Source of the DNA: Rhodospirillales bacterium
GTDB lineage: Bacteria > Pseudomonadota > Alphaproteobacteria > Rhodospirillales > WMHbin7
DNA length: 64,000 nucleotides
Assembly (NCBI GenBank): GCA_016214125.1
Contig: JACRPC010000018.1
Coordinates: forward strand, 1 to 64,000
Direction: 5' to 3'
Positions 1 through 7,825 of the stretch are shown here, in pieces (positions within the stretch are counted from its first letter, which is position 1; each line of letters begins with the position of its first letter). The notes under the pieces are model-generated. The model saw only the letters and a program-made list of their open reading frames with translations. It searched no databases and was not told the origin of the DNA. The position numbers were made by a program, and so were the translations under genes.

Positions 1-1
1 C

Positions 2-121
2 AGGCACGTCAAAGCTCGGACCTTCGACGCCCTCTGGAGAGCCATCGGCGACGTCTGCCAACTCTATTCACCAGAAGAATGCTGGAACTATCTCAAGGCA
101 GCCGGATATGCGTCAGATTAA
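2..121 (+). mobile_element. IS630-family transposase, C-terminal fragment cut by window edge
   Basis: The last 39 codons of an open frame enter from the left edge and stop at TAA 119-121. The translated tail includes TFDALWRAIGDVC and CWNYLKAAGY, which is the typical end of IS630-type DDE transposases (an aromatic-rich helix followed by an N-Y-L-x-x-A-G-Y motif). Only the 3' end is present, so I cannot say whether the element is intact or where its other end lies. No clear terminal repeat was recognised in the 25 bases before the next gene. Confidence 0.7.
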
Positions 122-146
122 ACGCACGACGCTCTAGCGCCCGAGT

Positions 147-1358
147 TCACATCATCGAGCAGCCCTTGCCGGGATCGGCCAACGCCTTGTGAGCAACCCC
201 CAGCACCACCTCTTCGCCGCCCTTGACCTGGCGAAGATAGATGTCCTGGATCGGGTTGTGGTTCTTGCCCAAGGTGAAGTTTCCACGCGGGCTTTCGATG
301 GTGGCGCCGGCGATGGCGGCGTACAGGGTCTTGGTCGCCTTGAGGTCGCCCTTCACCGCCTCGACGCCCTTGATCAGCATGGTGGCGGCGTCATAGCCTT
401 GAACGGCATAGACATCGGCATCCTTGTTGGCCACGGCCTTGAAGGCGGGGCGGAACTTCTTGTTCATCGGGTTGTCGAGCGCGTCGGCGTAGTGCAGCGT
501 GCTCTTGATGCCCTCGGCGGCGGCGCCGGCCTGCTTCAGCACGCCGTCGGTGATGAAGCCCGAACCGTAGAGCGGGATCTTGCCCTGCAGCCCGGCGGCG
601 GCGTAATCCTGGATGAATTTGAGCGCGCCGGCGCCGGCGAAGAAGACGAACACCGCATCGGGCTTGATCGAGGCAATTTCCGTCAGATAGGCCTGGAACT
701 CGACCTTGGGGAAATCGAGGAAGATTTCCTTGACCACGGTGCCGCCGTTGGCGACGAAGTTTTCCTTGAAGCCGCCGGTGGCTTCGTGACCGGCCGGATA
801 GTTCCAGCTCATCATCACCGCCTTTTTGTGGCCGTCATTGACCATGACCTTGCCGCAGGGAAAGGCCGGCTGCCAATTCGAGAAGGACGAGCGGAAGATG
901 TTGGGCGCGCACATCTGGCCGGTGATGCTGGCGGCGCCGGCGTTGGGGCAAATGGTGAAGGTTCCTTCCTCCCGCGCCACGGCGACCATCGCTTCGGCGA
1001 CGCCGGAATGGGTGGAGCCGACCAGAACGTCGACTTTGTCGCGCTGGATCAGCCGCGCGGCATTGTCCTTGGCCTTGGGCGGCGCCGATTCATCGTCGAG
1101 CTGCACGTACTCGACCTCGCGGCCGGCGATCTTGCCGCCAATCTCGTTCAGGCGCAGCTTGAAGCCCTCGGTGATGCTGACGCCCGGCCCGGAGAAGGCG
1201 CCGCTGTAGGCCACCATCAGCCCCACCTTGATTTTCGCCGCCTGACCGATGGCGAAGCGGGTGGGGATAAAGGAAACCGCCGTGCCGGCCGCCGCGCCCT
1301 TGAGAAGCGTGCGGCGGGTGATCGGCAGGATGCGGGTGCTGGTCGGTGTCTTGCTCAT
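147..1358 (-). CDS. Liv-type ABC transporter substrate-binding protein, Tat-exported
   Basis: 403-aa periplasmic binding protein of the branched-chain amino acid/aromatic acid (Peripla_BP_6) family. The chosen start has a good ribosome-binding site (AGGGAGAAACGTC before ATG). It gives a twin-arginine signal (ITRRTLLKGAAAG, then a hydrophobic stretch ending FAIGQAA), followed by the family opening IKVGLMVAYSGAFSGPG. It is the last gene of a leftward catabolic operon, 90 bp after the acid-CoA ligase gene. No permease or ATPase gene is adjacent, so it would need membrane components from elsewhere (a livHMGF set lies 40 kb away in the window). The operon suggests the ligand is an organic or aromatic acid rather than an amino acid; that is inference. 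Confidence 0.85.
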   Translation of the reverse strand: MSKTPTSTRILPITRRTLLKGAAAGTAVSFIPTRFAIGQAAKIKVGLMVAYSGAFSGPGVSITEGFKLRLNEIGGKIAGREVEYVQLDDESAPPKAKDNAARLIQRDKVDVLVGSTHSGVAEAMVAVAREEGTFTICPNAGAASITGQMCAPNIFRSSFSNWQPAFPCGKVMVNDGHKKAVMMSWNYPAGHEATGGFKENFVANGGTVVKEIFLDFPKVEFQAYLTEIASIKPDAVFVFFAGAGALKFIQDYAAAGLQGKIPLYGSGFITDGVLKQAGAAAEGIKSTLHYADALDNPMNKKFRPAFKAVANKDADVYAVQGYDAATMLIKGVEAVKGDLKATKTLYAAIAGATIESPRGNFTLGKNHNPIQDIYLRQVKGGEEVVLGVAHKALADPGKGCSMM

Positions 1359-1448
1359 GACGTTTCTCCCTAGATTGACGTTGTTGGGGTTGGTCGTGCG
1401 TATCGCCCCGGCCGAAACCGGAGCCGGCATGGACCGGAAGGGCAAGGT

Positions 1449-3104
1449 CTAAGACCGGTTCTCGGCCGGCCCGGCCTTGATTTTTTCCTCGATGAACTCC
1501 TTGAGCATCCGGCGCAACACCTTGCCGGCCGGACTGATGGGAAACTGATCGACGATCTCCAGATGCTCGGGCAGCTTGAATTTGGCGATGCCGCGCCCGA
1601 TCAGATAGGCACCAAGCGCGTCAAGGGTGAGCGTCTGCTCGGGCTTTAAGATGACGAAAGCGCAGGCGCGCTCGCCATAGACCGGGTCGGGCATCGGCAC
1701 CAAGGCGACGTTTTGCACCGCCGGATGGGCGATGATCAAATCCTCGACCTCGACGCAGCTTATCTTTTCGCCGCCCCGGTTGATCAATTCCTTCTTGCGG
1801 CCTTGATGGAAGATGTGTCGGCCGCGCTTCAGCACCAGATCGCCGGTGCGGTAATAGCCGTCCGCCGTAAAGGCGCGGGCGTTGGCATCGGGATTGTTGT
1901 AATAGCCGCGAATCGTGTAGGGGCCGCGCGCCAGCAACTCGCCCACCGTGCCGTCGGGCACCTCGCGCTCGGCGTCGTCGATCACCTTGATCTCGTCGTC
2001 GGCGCATATCGGCTGGCCAGCGCTTTCCCACTTTCGATCGCCGGTGTCGTCGCGCCCGACCATGCAGATCAGGCCTTCGGCGTTGCCATAGGCCTCCTGG
2101 GAGAAGCAGCCGATCTTCGATTCGATCGCTTGGCGCAATTCCGGGGCGGTGCGGGCGCCGCCGGTCTCAATGTTGCGGATCGAGCGGAGATCGTAGTTCG
2201 ACAGGACGGGCGAGGCGGTAAAGGCCACCGCGGCCGGCGGGGTGAGCAGGGTGAAAGTGGCGCGCTCCGCCTGGATCAATCGGAAGCAGACCTCGGGATC
2301 GAGGCTGGGCGCGATGACGACGCGCCCGCCATGGGCCAGAGCGCTCAGAATTCCCGCCGAGGCCAGGGTGGCGTTGTGCCCAAAGGGCAGGAGGCCGAAA
2401 TAGACGGTGTCGGGGCCGAAGCCGGTCATCCGCCCGGCCTGGGTGAAGTTGTAGACGTAATCGTCGTGGGTGCGGGGAATGAGCTTCGGCAGGGCCGTTG
2501 TCCCGCCCGACAGCAGCATGAGCGCCACCTCGCCCGGGTCGGGCTTGACCGAGGCCAGGCGGCGTTCGATCTCGGTGTCGTCAATCGCCCGGCCGAGGAG
2601 GTCGGAGATCGCCGTTTGATTGGCAAGCGCCTCGCCTTGCACCAGCACCTGGCGCCAGGGCGTTTCGGCGCGTATCTCCTCGGCCATCTGGCGATAGTCG
2701 AAGTCGCGCAGGCGATCGGCGATAAAATAGGCCTTGGCGTCGGAGGCCCTGGAGAAGTGAAGAATTTCGGTGCGCCGGTGCGCCGGCAAGGCCATGATCG
2801 GGATGACCCCGATCCGCATCAAGGCGAAAAAGGCGATGACGAATTCCGCCGAATTGGGAAGCTGGAACACCACCCGGTCAAGCGGCTTTAGCCCCAACTC
2901 AAGCAGGCCGACCGCAAGCCGGCCGCTCAAGCGCCAGACGTCGCCATAGGAAAAGCGGCGTTGGCCATCGTAAAGGGCTTGGCGTTCGGGATCGGCCGCC
3001 GCCCGCTGGGCCAAGACGTCGCCGATCGTTAAGCCCTTCCAATAACCCTTTTCCCGGTACCGCTGGGAAAATTCATTCGGCCAAGGGACACATCCTTGCA
3101 GCAT
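1449..3104 (-). CDS. EntE/DhbE-like acyl-adenylating ligase (aromatic acid activation)
   Basis: 551-aa ANL-superfamily adenylate-forming enzyme. The P-loop SGGTTALPKLIPRTH lies at residues 199-213. The N-terminal FSQRYREKGYWKGLTIGD and the MALPAHRRTEI segment (104-114) are characteristic of 2,3-dihydroxybenzoate-AMP ligases (EntE, DhbE). The GHNATLASAG segment aligns with the DhbE segment holding the aryl-acid-binding Asn and Ser, and both appear conserved. There is no aryl-carrier protein or siderophore gene nearby. Instead it sits between an enoyl-CoA hydratase gene (21 bp upstream) and a transport binding-protein gene. It therefore more probably activates an aromatic or related acid to its CoA thioester for catabolism; substrate unproven. 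Confidence 0.8.
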   Translation of the reverse strand: MLQGCVPWPNEFSQRYREKGYWKGLTIGDVLAQRAAADPERQALYDGQRRFSYGDVWRLSGRLAVGLLELGLKPLDRVVFQLPNSAEFVIAFFALMRIGVIPIMALPAHRRTEILHFSRASDAKAYFIADRLRDFDYRQMAEEIRAETPWRQVLVQGEALANQTAISDLLGRAIDDTEIERRLASVKPDPGEVALMLLSGGTTALPKLIPRTHDDYVYNFTQAGRMTGFGPDTVYFGLLPFGHNATLASAGILSALAHGGRVVIAPSLDPEVCFRLIQAERATFTLLTPPAAVAFTASPVLSNYDLRSIRNIETGGARTAPELRQAIESKIGCFSQEAYGNAEGLICMVGRDDTGDRKWESAGQPICADDEIKVIDDAEREVPDGTVGELLARGPYTIRGYYNNPDANARAFTADGYYRTGDLVLKRGRHIFHQGRKKELINRGGEKISCVEVEDLIIAHPAVQNVALVPMPDPVYGERACAFVILKPEQTLTLDALGAYLIGRGIAKFKLPEHLEIVDQFPISPAGKVLRRMLKEFIEEKIKAGPAENRS

Positions 3105-3125
3105 CGCCCCGCCCCCCCGTTTTGT

Positions 3126-3926
3126 TCAGTCGTCGGTGAACTCCGGCTTTCGCTTCTCGATGAAGGCTTCGACCGCTTCCTTGTGGCCGGGCGTCTTGTG
3201 CGCCAGCGCCTGATAGGCCGCCGACAATTCCAGCACCGTTTCCAGCCGCGCGTTGTGGCTTTCGCGCATCAGGCGCTTGGTGAGGCGAAGCGCCCGCCCC
3301 GGATTGGCGGCGATCCGCCCGGCGATGCGGCGCGCTTCCTCCATCAGCATTTCGGGCGCCACCACCTTGGAGACCAACCCGGCCGCCAGGGCTTCGGGCG
3401 CCGTCAGGGGATCGCCGGTGAAGGCCATCTCGGCCGCCTTGGAGAAGCCGACGACGCGCGGCAAGAGCCAAGCCCCGCCATCGCCGGGCACGATGCCGAC
3501 CTTGACGAAGCTTTCGGCGAACAGCGCCTTTTCCGAGGCGATGCGGATGTCGCACATGCAGGTGAGGTCGCAGCCGGCGCCGATCGCCGGGCCGTTGACG
3601 GCGGCGATGGTGGGCACATCGAGATTGTAGAGCGCCAGCGTCAGGCGCTGGATGCCGTGCCGGTATTCCTCGCGGATGGCGGTGCCGTCATGGCTGTCGG
3701 GGCCGTAATGGCGGCGCATGTCCTTGACGTTGCCGCCCGAGGAAAAAGCCGAGCCGGCGCCGGTGACGATCACCGCGCGCACCGAAACATCCTCGCTGAT
3801 CTTGCGGCAGGCGGCGACGAACTCCTCGACCGCGCTGTTGCCGGTGAGCGGGTTGCGGGCTTCGGGCTGGTTCATCGTCAGAGTGACGATCGGACCGGTC
3901 TGATCGTAAAGAAGGAAGGAACCCAT
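3126..3926 (-). CDS. Enoyl-CoA hydratase/isomerase family protein
   Basis: 266-aa crotonase-fold protein. Start chosen at ATG 3926, which has TAGGAGACCG upstream and gives the usual N-terminus (VTLTMNQPEARNPL). The oxyanion-hole region SSGGNVKDM and the second signature IAAVNGPAIGAGCDLTCMCDIRIAS, with EGDG-type PGDGGAWLLPR, are intact. It ends KEAVEAFIEKRKPEF, normal for the family. It probably hydrates a 2-enoyl-CoA made by one of the two acyl-CoA dehydrogenases encoded directly upstream. Spacing is 11 bp to the upstream gene and 21 bp to the ligase, consistent with one transcript. Confidence 0.88.
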   Translation of the reverse strand: MGSFLLYDQTGPIVTLTMNQPEARNPLTGNSAVEEFVAACRKISEDVSVRAVIVTGAGSAFSSGGNVKDMRRHYGPDSHDGTAIREEYRHGIQRLTLALYNLDVPTIAAVNGPAIGAGCDLTCMCDIRIASEKALFAESFVKVGIVPGDGGAWLLPRVVGFSKAAEMAFTGDPLTAPEALAAGLVSKVVAPEMLMEEARRIAGRIAANPGRALRLTKRLMRESHNARLETVLELSAAYQALAHKTPGHKEAVEAFIEKRKPEFTDD

Positions 3927-3937
3927 CGATCGGTCTC

Positions 3938-4912
3938 CTAATACATAAGTCGGGTGCGGATGAAATCGAGCGTGCCGCCCGAGGTCTCGGCCAAGGCGGC
4001 TTGGCCGACCCGGGCGTGCCAATAGCCGTCGGCGCCATAGCCCAGCCGCCAGCCATGCAGGCGGCGGGTGAGCAGTTGCAGATCGAATTCCTCGGTGATG
4101 CCCATGGCGCCGTGCACGGCGTGCGCGGTGGCGCAGGCCCGGACCGCCGCTTCGCCGGCGCGCGCCTTGGCGATGGCCGCCCGCAAGGGATCGGGCCTAA
4201 GGCCGGGACCGCTGAAGGCCAGTTCCGCCGCCATGCGGGCCGCGAAGACCTGTTCGGCCATCACGCTCAACTGTTGTTGGATGGCCTGGAACTTGCCGAT
4301 TGGCTTGCCGAATTGGACGCGCTCGTTGGCGAAGCGGATGGTGTCTTCGAAAACGCGCACCAGGGCGCCCGCCATCTGGGCGGCCAGGACGGAGGCCGCC
4401 ATCGCCCGCAGATCGGTGGGATTGGCAACGCGCCGGGCCGGTTTGGCGAAGGCGACATCGCCGCTCAAGCGATCTTGGCCGGCGTCGGGCGCCACATCGC
4501 CCATCGGCGCCAGGGCAAAGCCGTCGGGGCAAGCGAGCAGCGCCCACGAGGCGGTGCGGGCATAGGGAAGGCCGGCGCAGCGCCAGGCGGCGTCGGGATC
4601 GGTGGCGATGGTGATGGCACCTTCCGGAACGTCCTCGCCCGCCTCGGCCAAAAGAGCGCGGGCCAGCATGGTGAGACCCAAGGGCACCGGCAGAGCCTGG
4701 GCGCCCGCCGCCATCAAGGTGGGAAAGACATCGGCCAGAGCCAGCCCGGCGCCGTCGGCCGATTCCGGCACCAGGGCGTGGCCAAAGCCGCCCTCCTCGA
4801 TCGCCGCCCATAGCGGGCCGGCGTCGCCGCCGTCCTCGATGGCCCGCACTTGGGCCGGGCTGGCCTGGCTGGCGAAGAGACGTTCGAGGGCGTCGCGCAA
4901 AAGATCGGTCAT
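3938..4912 (-). CDS. Acyl-CoA dehydrogenase family protein (short form)
   Basis: 324-aa FAD-dependent acyl-CoA dehydrogenase relative. The C-terminal helical domain is clear (ERVQFGKPIGKFQAIQQQLS; AVHGAMGITEEFDLQLLTRRLHG). The middle domain is compressed, as in subunits of heteromeric dehydrogenases. The start at ATG 4912 is 4 bp after the stop of the other dehydrogenase gene, so the two are probably translationally coupled and may form a heteromer like FadE-pair or steroid-type alpha2beta2 enzymes; that is an inference. An upstream in-frame ATG at 4930 would overlap the neighbour by 14 bp. Confidence 0.85.
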   Translation of the reverse strand: MTDLLRDALERLFASQASPAQVRAIEDGGDAGPLWAAIEEGGFGHALVPESADGAGLALADVFPTLMAAGAQALPVPLGLTMLARALLAEAGEDVPEGAITIATDPDAAWRCAGLPYARTASWALLACPDGFALAPMGDVAPDAGQDRLSGDVAFAKPARRVANPTDLRAMAASVLAAQMAGALVRVFEDTIRFANERVQFGKPIGKFQAIQQQLSVMAEQVFAARMAAELAFSGPGLRPDPLRAAIAKARAGEAAVRACATAHAVHGAMGITEEFDLQLLTRRLHGWRLGYGADGYWHARVGQAALAETSGGTLDFIRTRLMY

Positions 4913-4916
4913 GGCG

Positions 4917-6062
4917 TCACCGCAAGCCAAGGCCGCGGGCGATCATGCCGCGCAGGATTTCCCGCGTGCCGCCGCGCAGCGAAAAGGAGGGCGCCACCTG
5001 GGTGACGTAGGTCAGCGCCGCCAATAGCTGGGCGGGGATCGGCCGCTCGGGATGGCTGCCCAGCGCGTCGGCGATCAGGATGGGGATTTCCTGCTCAAGC
5101 TCGGTGCCGAGATCCTTGACCAGCGCCGCCTCGACCACCGGGCTTTCGCCGGCCGCCAAGCGGGCCATGATGGCGATCGACATGGCGCGCAGGCTGGCCA
5201 ACGCGCCGATCAGCCGGCCCAGCGCCGCCGCTTGCGACCGCTCGCCGGTCTGGCGCAGATGGTCGAGCCAGGAATCGAGCAGCACGATCGAGGAATAGAG
5301 CCGCTCGGGGCCGCTGCGCTCGAAGGCCAGTTCGGCGGTCACCTGCTCCCAGCCCTGGCCCTCGGCGCCGATCAGGGCGTCGTCGGCCAGCTCGACCTCG
5401 TCGAAGAAGACTTCCGAGAAATGGGTGTCGAGGGCGAGATCGCGGATCGGCCGCACGGTGATGCCGGGCAGCGCCAAATCGATGATGATCTGCGACAGGC
5501 CCTTGTGGCGATCCTCGGGCGCGCCCGAGGTGCGCACGAGCGCGATCATATAATGCGAGCGGAAGGCGTTGGTGGTCCAGATCTTGCGCCCGTTCAGGCG
5601 CCAGCCTTTGGCGGTCTTGGTGGCGCGCGAGCGCACGCTGGCCAGATCGGAGCCGGAATTGGGCTCGCTCATGCCGATGCAGAAGAAAGCCTCGCCCTTG
5701 CAGATGCGCGGCAGATAGAATTGCTTTTGCGCCTCGGTGCCGTATTTGAGGATCAGCGGCCCGCTTTGCCGATCGGCGATCCAATGCGCCGCCACCGGCG
5801 CGCCGACGGCCAGCAATTCCTCGACCAGCACGAAGCGGGCAAAGGGGCTGCGCGCCGCGCCCCCATAGGCCTTGGGCAAGGTGAGGCCCAGCCAGCCCTG
5901 GGCGCCCAGCTTGCGGCTGAATTCGGCGTCGAAGCCCATCCAGGAGCGCACCCGGCGGGAGGCCGGCAGCGCCGCCACGGTTTCGGCCAGGAAGGCCTTG
6001 ACGGGCGCGCGCAGAGCCTCGTCCTCGGGCGGAATGCGGGTGAGCGGTAGGGGCGCCAGCAT
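4917..6062 (-). CDS. Acyl-CoA dehydrogenase
   Basis: 381-aa acyl-CoA dehydrogenase with all three domains. It has the N-terminal GLTLPKAYGGAARSP, the FAD/substrate signature FCIGMSEPNSGSDLASVRSRA, the middle WTTNAFRSHYMIALVRT and a C-terminal SFSLRGGTREILRGMIARGLGL. It is the first full gene of the leftward operon. Its ribosome-binding site (AAGGAGCC) lies inside the end of an upstream degenerate hydratase frame, 8 bp away. Together with the short dehydrogenase directly downstream it should desaturate an acyl-CoA of unknown structure. Confidence 0.9.
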   Translation of the reverse strand: MLAPLPLTRIPPEDEALRAPVKAFLAETVAALPASRRVRSWMGFDAEFSRKLGAQGWLGLTLPKAYGGAARSPFARFVLVEELLAVGAPVAAHWIADRQSGPLILKYGTEAQKQFYLPRICKGEAFFCIGMSEPNSGSDLASVRSRATKTAKGWRLNGRKIWTTNAFRSHYMIALVRTSGAPEDRHKGLSQIIIDLALPGITVRPIRDLALDTHFSEVFFDEVELADDALIGAEGQGWEQVTAELAFERSGPERLYSSIVLLDSWLDHLRQTGERSQAAALGRLIGALASLRAMSIAIMARLAAGESPVVEAALVKDLGTELEQEIPILIADALGSHPERPIPAQLLAALTYVTQVAPSFSLRGGTREILRGMIARGLGLR

Positions 6063-6067
6063 CGGCG

Positions 6068-6241
6068 TCAGGCTCCTTTCTTTGGCGCGAAGGCCTTGAT
6101 CGCGTCCTGGCGGGTCTTAGCCGGGCGGCCGGCGGTCGAAGCCTTGATGGTGCGGTCGAGCGCGTTCAGGGCCGGGGGGCGGTTGAGGGTGATGCGCGCC
6201 AAGCCGTCGGCGCGCCTCTCGAACAGGATTTCGTCGGCCAT
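6068..6241 (-). pseudogene. Remnant of an enoyl-CoA hydratase (internal in-frame deletion)
   Basis: A 57-codon frame begins MADEILFERRADGLARI and continues TLNRPPALNALD, which is the normal N-terminus of a crotonase-family protein. It then jumps to a tail, RQDAIKAFAPKKGA, that resembles the family's C-terminal end (x-AIKAFxxKR). About 200 residues, including both oxyanion-hole segments, are missing. The frame is kept across the junction and the final codons carry the ribosome-binding site for the next gene. It is the first frame of the leftward operon. I read it as a decayed second hydratase retained as a leader; a small functional protein cannot be excluded. Confidence 0.6.
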
Positions 6242-6295
6242 GGCCCTTCCCCGGCGTGGAACGCGGGCCCCCGGGTGGCGAGGGCCGCGCCGGCA

Positions 6296-6323
6296 AGGTT
6301 AGCCGGGGATTGCCCCTTGTCAA
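6296..6323 (-). promoter_or_regulatory. Probable sigma-70 promoter of the leftward acyl-CoA operon
   Basis: On the minus strand a perfect -35 TTGACA (6318-6323) is followed after 16 bp by TAACCT (6296-6301). Transcription would start near 6289, about 48 nt before the first ATG at 6241. It lies in the divergent gap facing the IclR gene. Confidence 0.5.
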
Positions 6324-6337
6324 TATTTGAATTATCG

Positions 6338-6352
6338 TTTCACCTGTTGAAA
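6338..6352. promoter_or_regulatory. Palindromic operator candidate for the adjacent IclR regulator
   Basis: TTTCA-CCTGT-TGAAA is a perfect 5-bp-arm inverted repeat 14 bp upstream of the leftward -35 box and 30 bp before the IclR start codon. Its position in a divergent regulator/operon gap and its AT-rich half-sites fit an IclR-family binding site. Assignment is by position only. Confidence 0.4.
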
Positions 6353-6381
6353 TCGGTGCCACCGACCCGGGAGCCCTGGCG

Positions 6382-7185
6382 ATGCCGTCCTTCGATCCGG
6401 TTCACGCCGTTGCCCGCGGCCTTGCCGTGCTGCGGGTGGTTAATGATCTCGAATGCGCCAGCATCGCCCAGATCCATCAGGCGACCCGCATCCACAAATC
6501 GACCGTGCTGCGCATGCTGGAGACTCTGATCCACGAGGGCTATGTCGCCCGCAAGGAGGATGGCCCCCACTATGTGCCGACCGGCAAATGCCTGCAATTG
6601 GCCTCGGGCCTCGAGCGTTCGCAGCGTCTGGTGGCGATCGCCAGCCCGATCGTGTCGCGCTTCCGCAAGAGCGTCGGCTGGCCCTCGGACCTGGCGCTGT
6701 TCGACCAGGACGCCATGGTGATCGTGGCGACCAACCGCGAGTTCGGCGTGCTCTCGCTCAACCGCAAGATCGGCGCCCGGGTGCCCATGCTGGGCAGTTC
6801 GCTGGGCCGTGCCTATCTGGCCTTCTGCCCGCCGGCCGAGCGCGACGCCATCTTGGAACGCCTGGCCCATTCCGACAGTTTGTGGGATCGCCAGGCCCGC
6901 AACCGGCGCGGCCTGTTGGCGGCGCTCGACGACATCAAGCGCAAGGGTTACGCCACCTCGGACCCCGATTACCGCAAACAGGTCTATCAGGACGCCGTCG
7001 TCGGCCTCTCGGTGCCGGTCGGCAGCGGCCTGGGTGCCGGGGCGCCGATCGCCGCCACCCTCAACGTCATTTACCTGAGCGGCAGCCTCAGCATGGCCGA
7101 GGGGGTGCGCAAATACGTGCCGCGCCTCAAGCGCGTCGCCCAGGAAATCGCCCAGGCCTTCGGCCGCGAATTCGGATCGCTATGA
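6382..7185 (+). CDS. IclR-family transcriptional regulator
   Basis: 267-aa regulator. The N-terminal winged helix-turn-helix (residues ~5-65: VHAVARGLAVLRVVN, then STVLRMLETLIHEGYV) is followed by the IclR effector-binding domain (GLERSQRLVAIASPIVSRF through the YQDAVVGLSVPVGSG loop). It is divergent from the acyl-CoA operon with a 140-bp shared gap holding a promoter and palindrome, so it is the likely local regulator, responding to a substrate or CoA intermediate. Its stop overlaps the end of the convergent Lrp gene by 6 bp. Confidence 0.88.
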   Translation: MPSFDPVHAVARGLAVLRVVNDLECASIAQIHQATRIHKSTVLRMLETLIHEGYVARKEDGPHYVPTGKCLQLASGLERSQRLVAIASPIVSRFRKSVGWPSDLALFDQDAMVIVATNREFGVLSLNRKIGARVPMLGSSLGRAYLAFCPPAERDAILERLAHSDSLWDRQARNRRGLLAALDDIKRKGYATSDPDYRKQVYQDAVVGLSVPVGSGLGAGAPIAATLNVIYLSGSLSMAEGVRKYVPRLKRVAQEIAQAFGREFGSL

Positions 7186-7644
7186 GGCCTTCCCTGGAGC
7201 CGGGCGCTGGGCGGGTTTGATCGCCTTAAGCGCGAAGCTGGTGCGCATGCGCTCGACGCCCGGCATCTTGATCAGCTCGGCCCGCAGGAAACGGTCGAAG
7301 GCCTCCATGTCGGCCACCTTGACGTGGAGGAGATAATCCTGATCGCCGGCGATGGCGTGGCACTCCACCACCTCGCCCCGGCCCAAGAGGCTGGCCTCGA
7401 ATTCGGGCGCCTTGTGCAGATCGATCGAGACCAGCACGAAGGCGGTAAAGCCGATTCCCAAGGCAGCCGGATCGACCCGGGCGGCGTAGCCCAGGATCAC
7501 CCCCCATTCCTCCATCTGGCGGACCCGGCGCCAGCAAGGCGAGACCGACAGCCCCACCCGCTCGGCCAGTTCGGCGATCGGGATGCGGCCTTCCTCCTGG
7601 AGAACCCCCAGGATGCGGTGATCGACGGGATCGAGGGCAATCAC
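7180..7644 (-). CDS. Lrp/AsnC-family transcriptional regulator
   Basis: 154-aa protein with the AsnC helix-turn-helix (LDPVDHRILGVLQEEGRI, then LAERVGLSVSPCWRRVRQMEEWGVI) and the RAM ligand-binding domain (FTAFVLVSIDLH; VVECHAIAGDQDYLLHVKVADMEAFDRF). Length is typical. It is divergent from iorAB across a 181-bp AT-rich gap that contains a 29-bp inverted repeat, so it likely controls that operon in response to an amino acid; the 2-oxo acid chemistry of IorAB makes an aromatic amino acid an attractive effector (inference). Confidence 0.9.
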   Translation of the reverse strand: MIALDPVDHRILGVLQEEGRIPIAELAERVGLSVSPCWRRVRQMEEWGVILGYAARVDPAALGIGFTAFVLVSIDLHKAPEFEASLLGRGEVVECHAIAGDQDYLLHVKVADMEAFDRFLRAELIKMPGVERMRTSFALKAIKPAQRPAPGKAS

Positions 7645-7682
7645 GGCAATAATTTTCCATGAAACATGATATTACGAGGTTA

Positions 7683-7711
7683 TCTTGCCACAAAATCAGG
7701 AAATGGCAAGA
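7683..7711. promoter_or_regulatory. Inverted repeat, candidate Lrp/AsnC operator
   Basis: TCTTGCCA and TGGCAAGA form a perfect 8-bp inverted repeat separated by 13 bp. It lies 39 bp from the Lrp-type gene start and just upstream of the -35 box of iorAB. Such a site would let the regulator act on both divergent promoters. Confidence 0.45.
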
Positions 7712-7715
7712 AAAG

Positions 7716-7745
7716 TTGAAAGGATTTTCCCGCCCCCTCCATGCT
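7716..7745 (+). promoter_or_regulatory. Possible promoter of iorAB-trpB2
   Basis: TTGAAA (7716-7721), an 18-bp spacer, then CATGCT (7740-7745). The -10 match is moderate. The predicted leader is about 75 nt. The -35 box begins 4 bp after the inverted repeat at 7683-7711. Confidence 0.35.
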
Positions 7746-7825
7746 AGCGTCGCGGTTAATGAAACAGCGTCGGGCCGAGGACCCAAGGTCCCGAACCGGC
7801 GCCGGACTAGGGAGGATAAGGGGAC

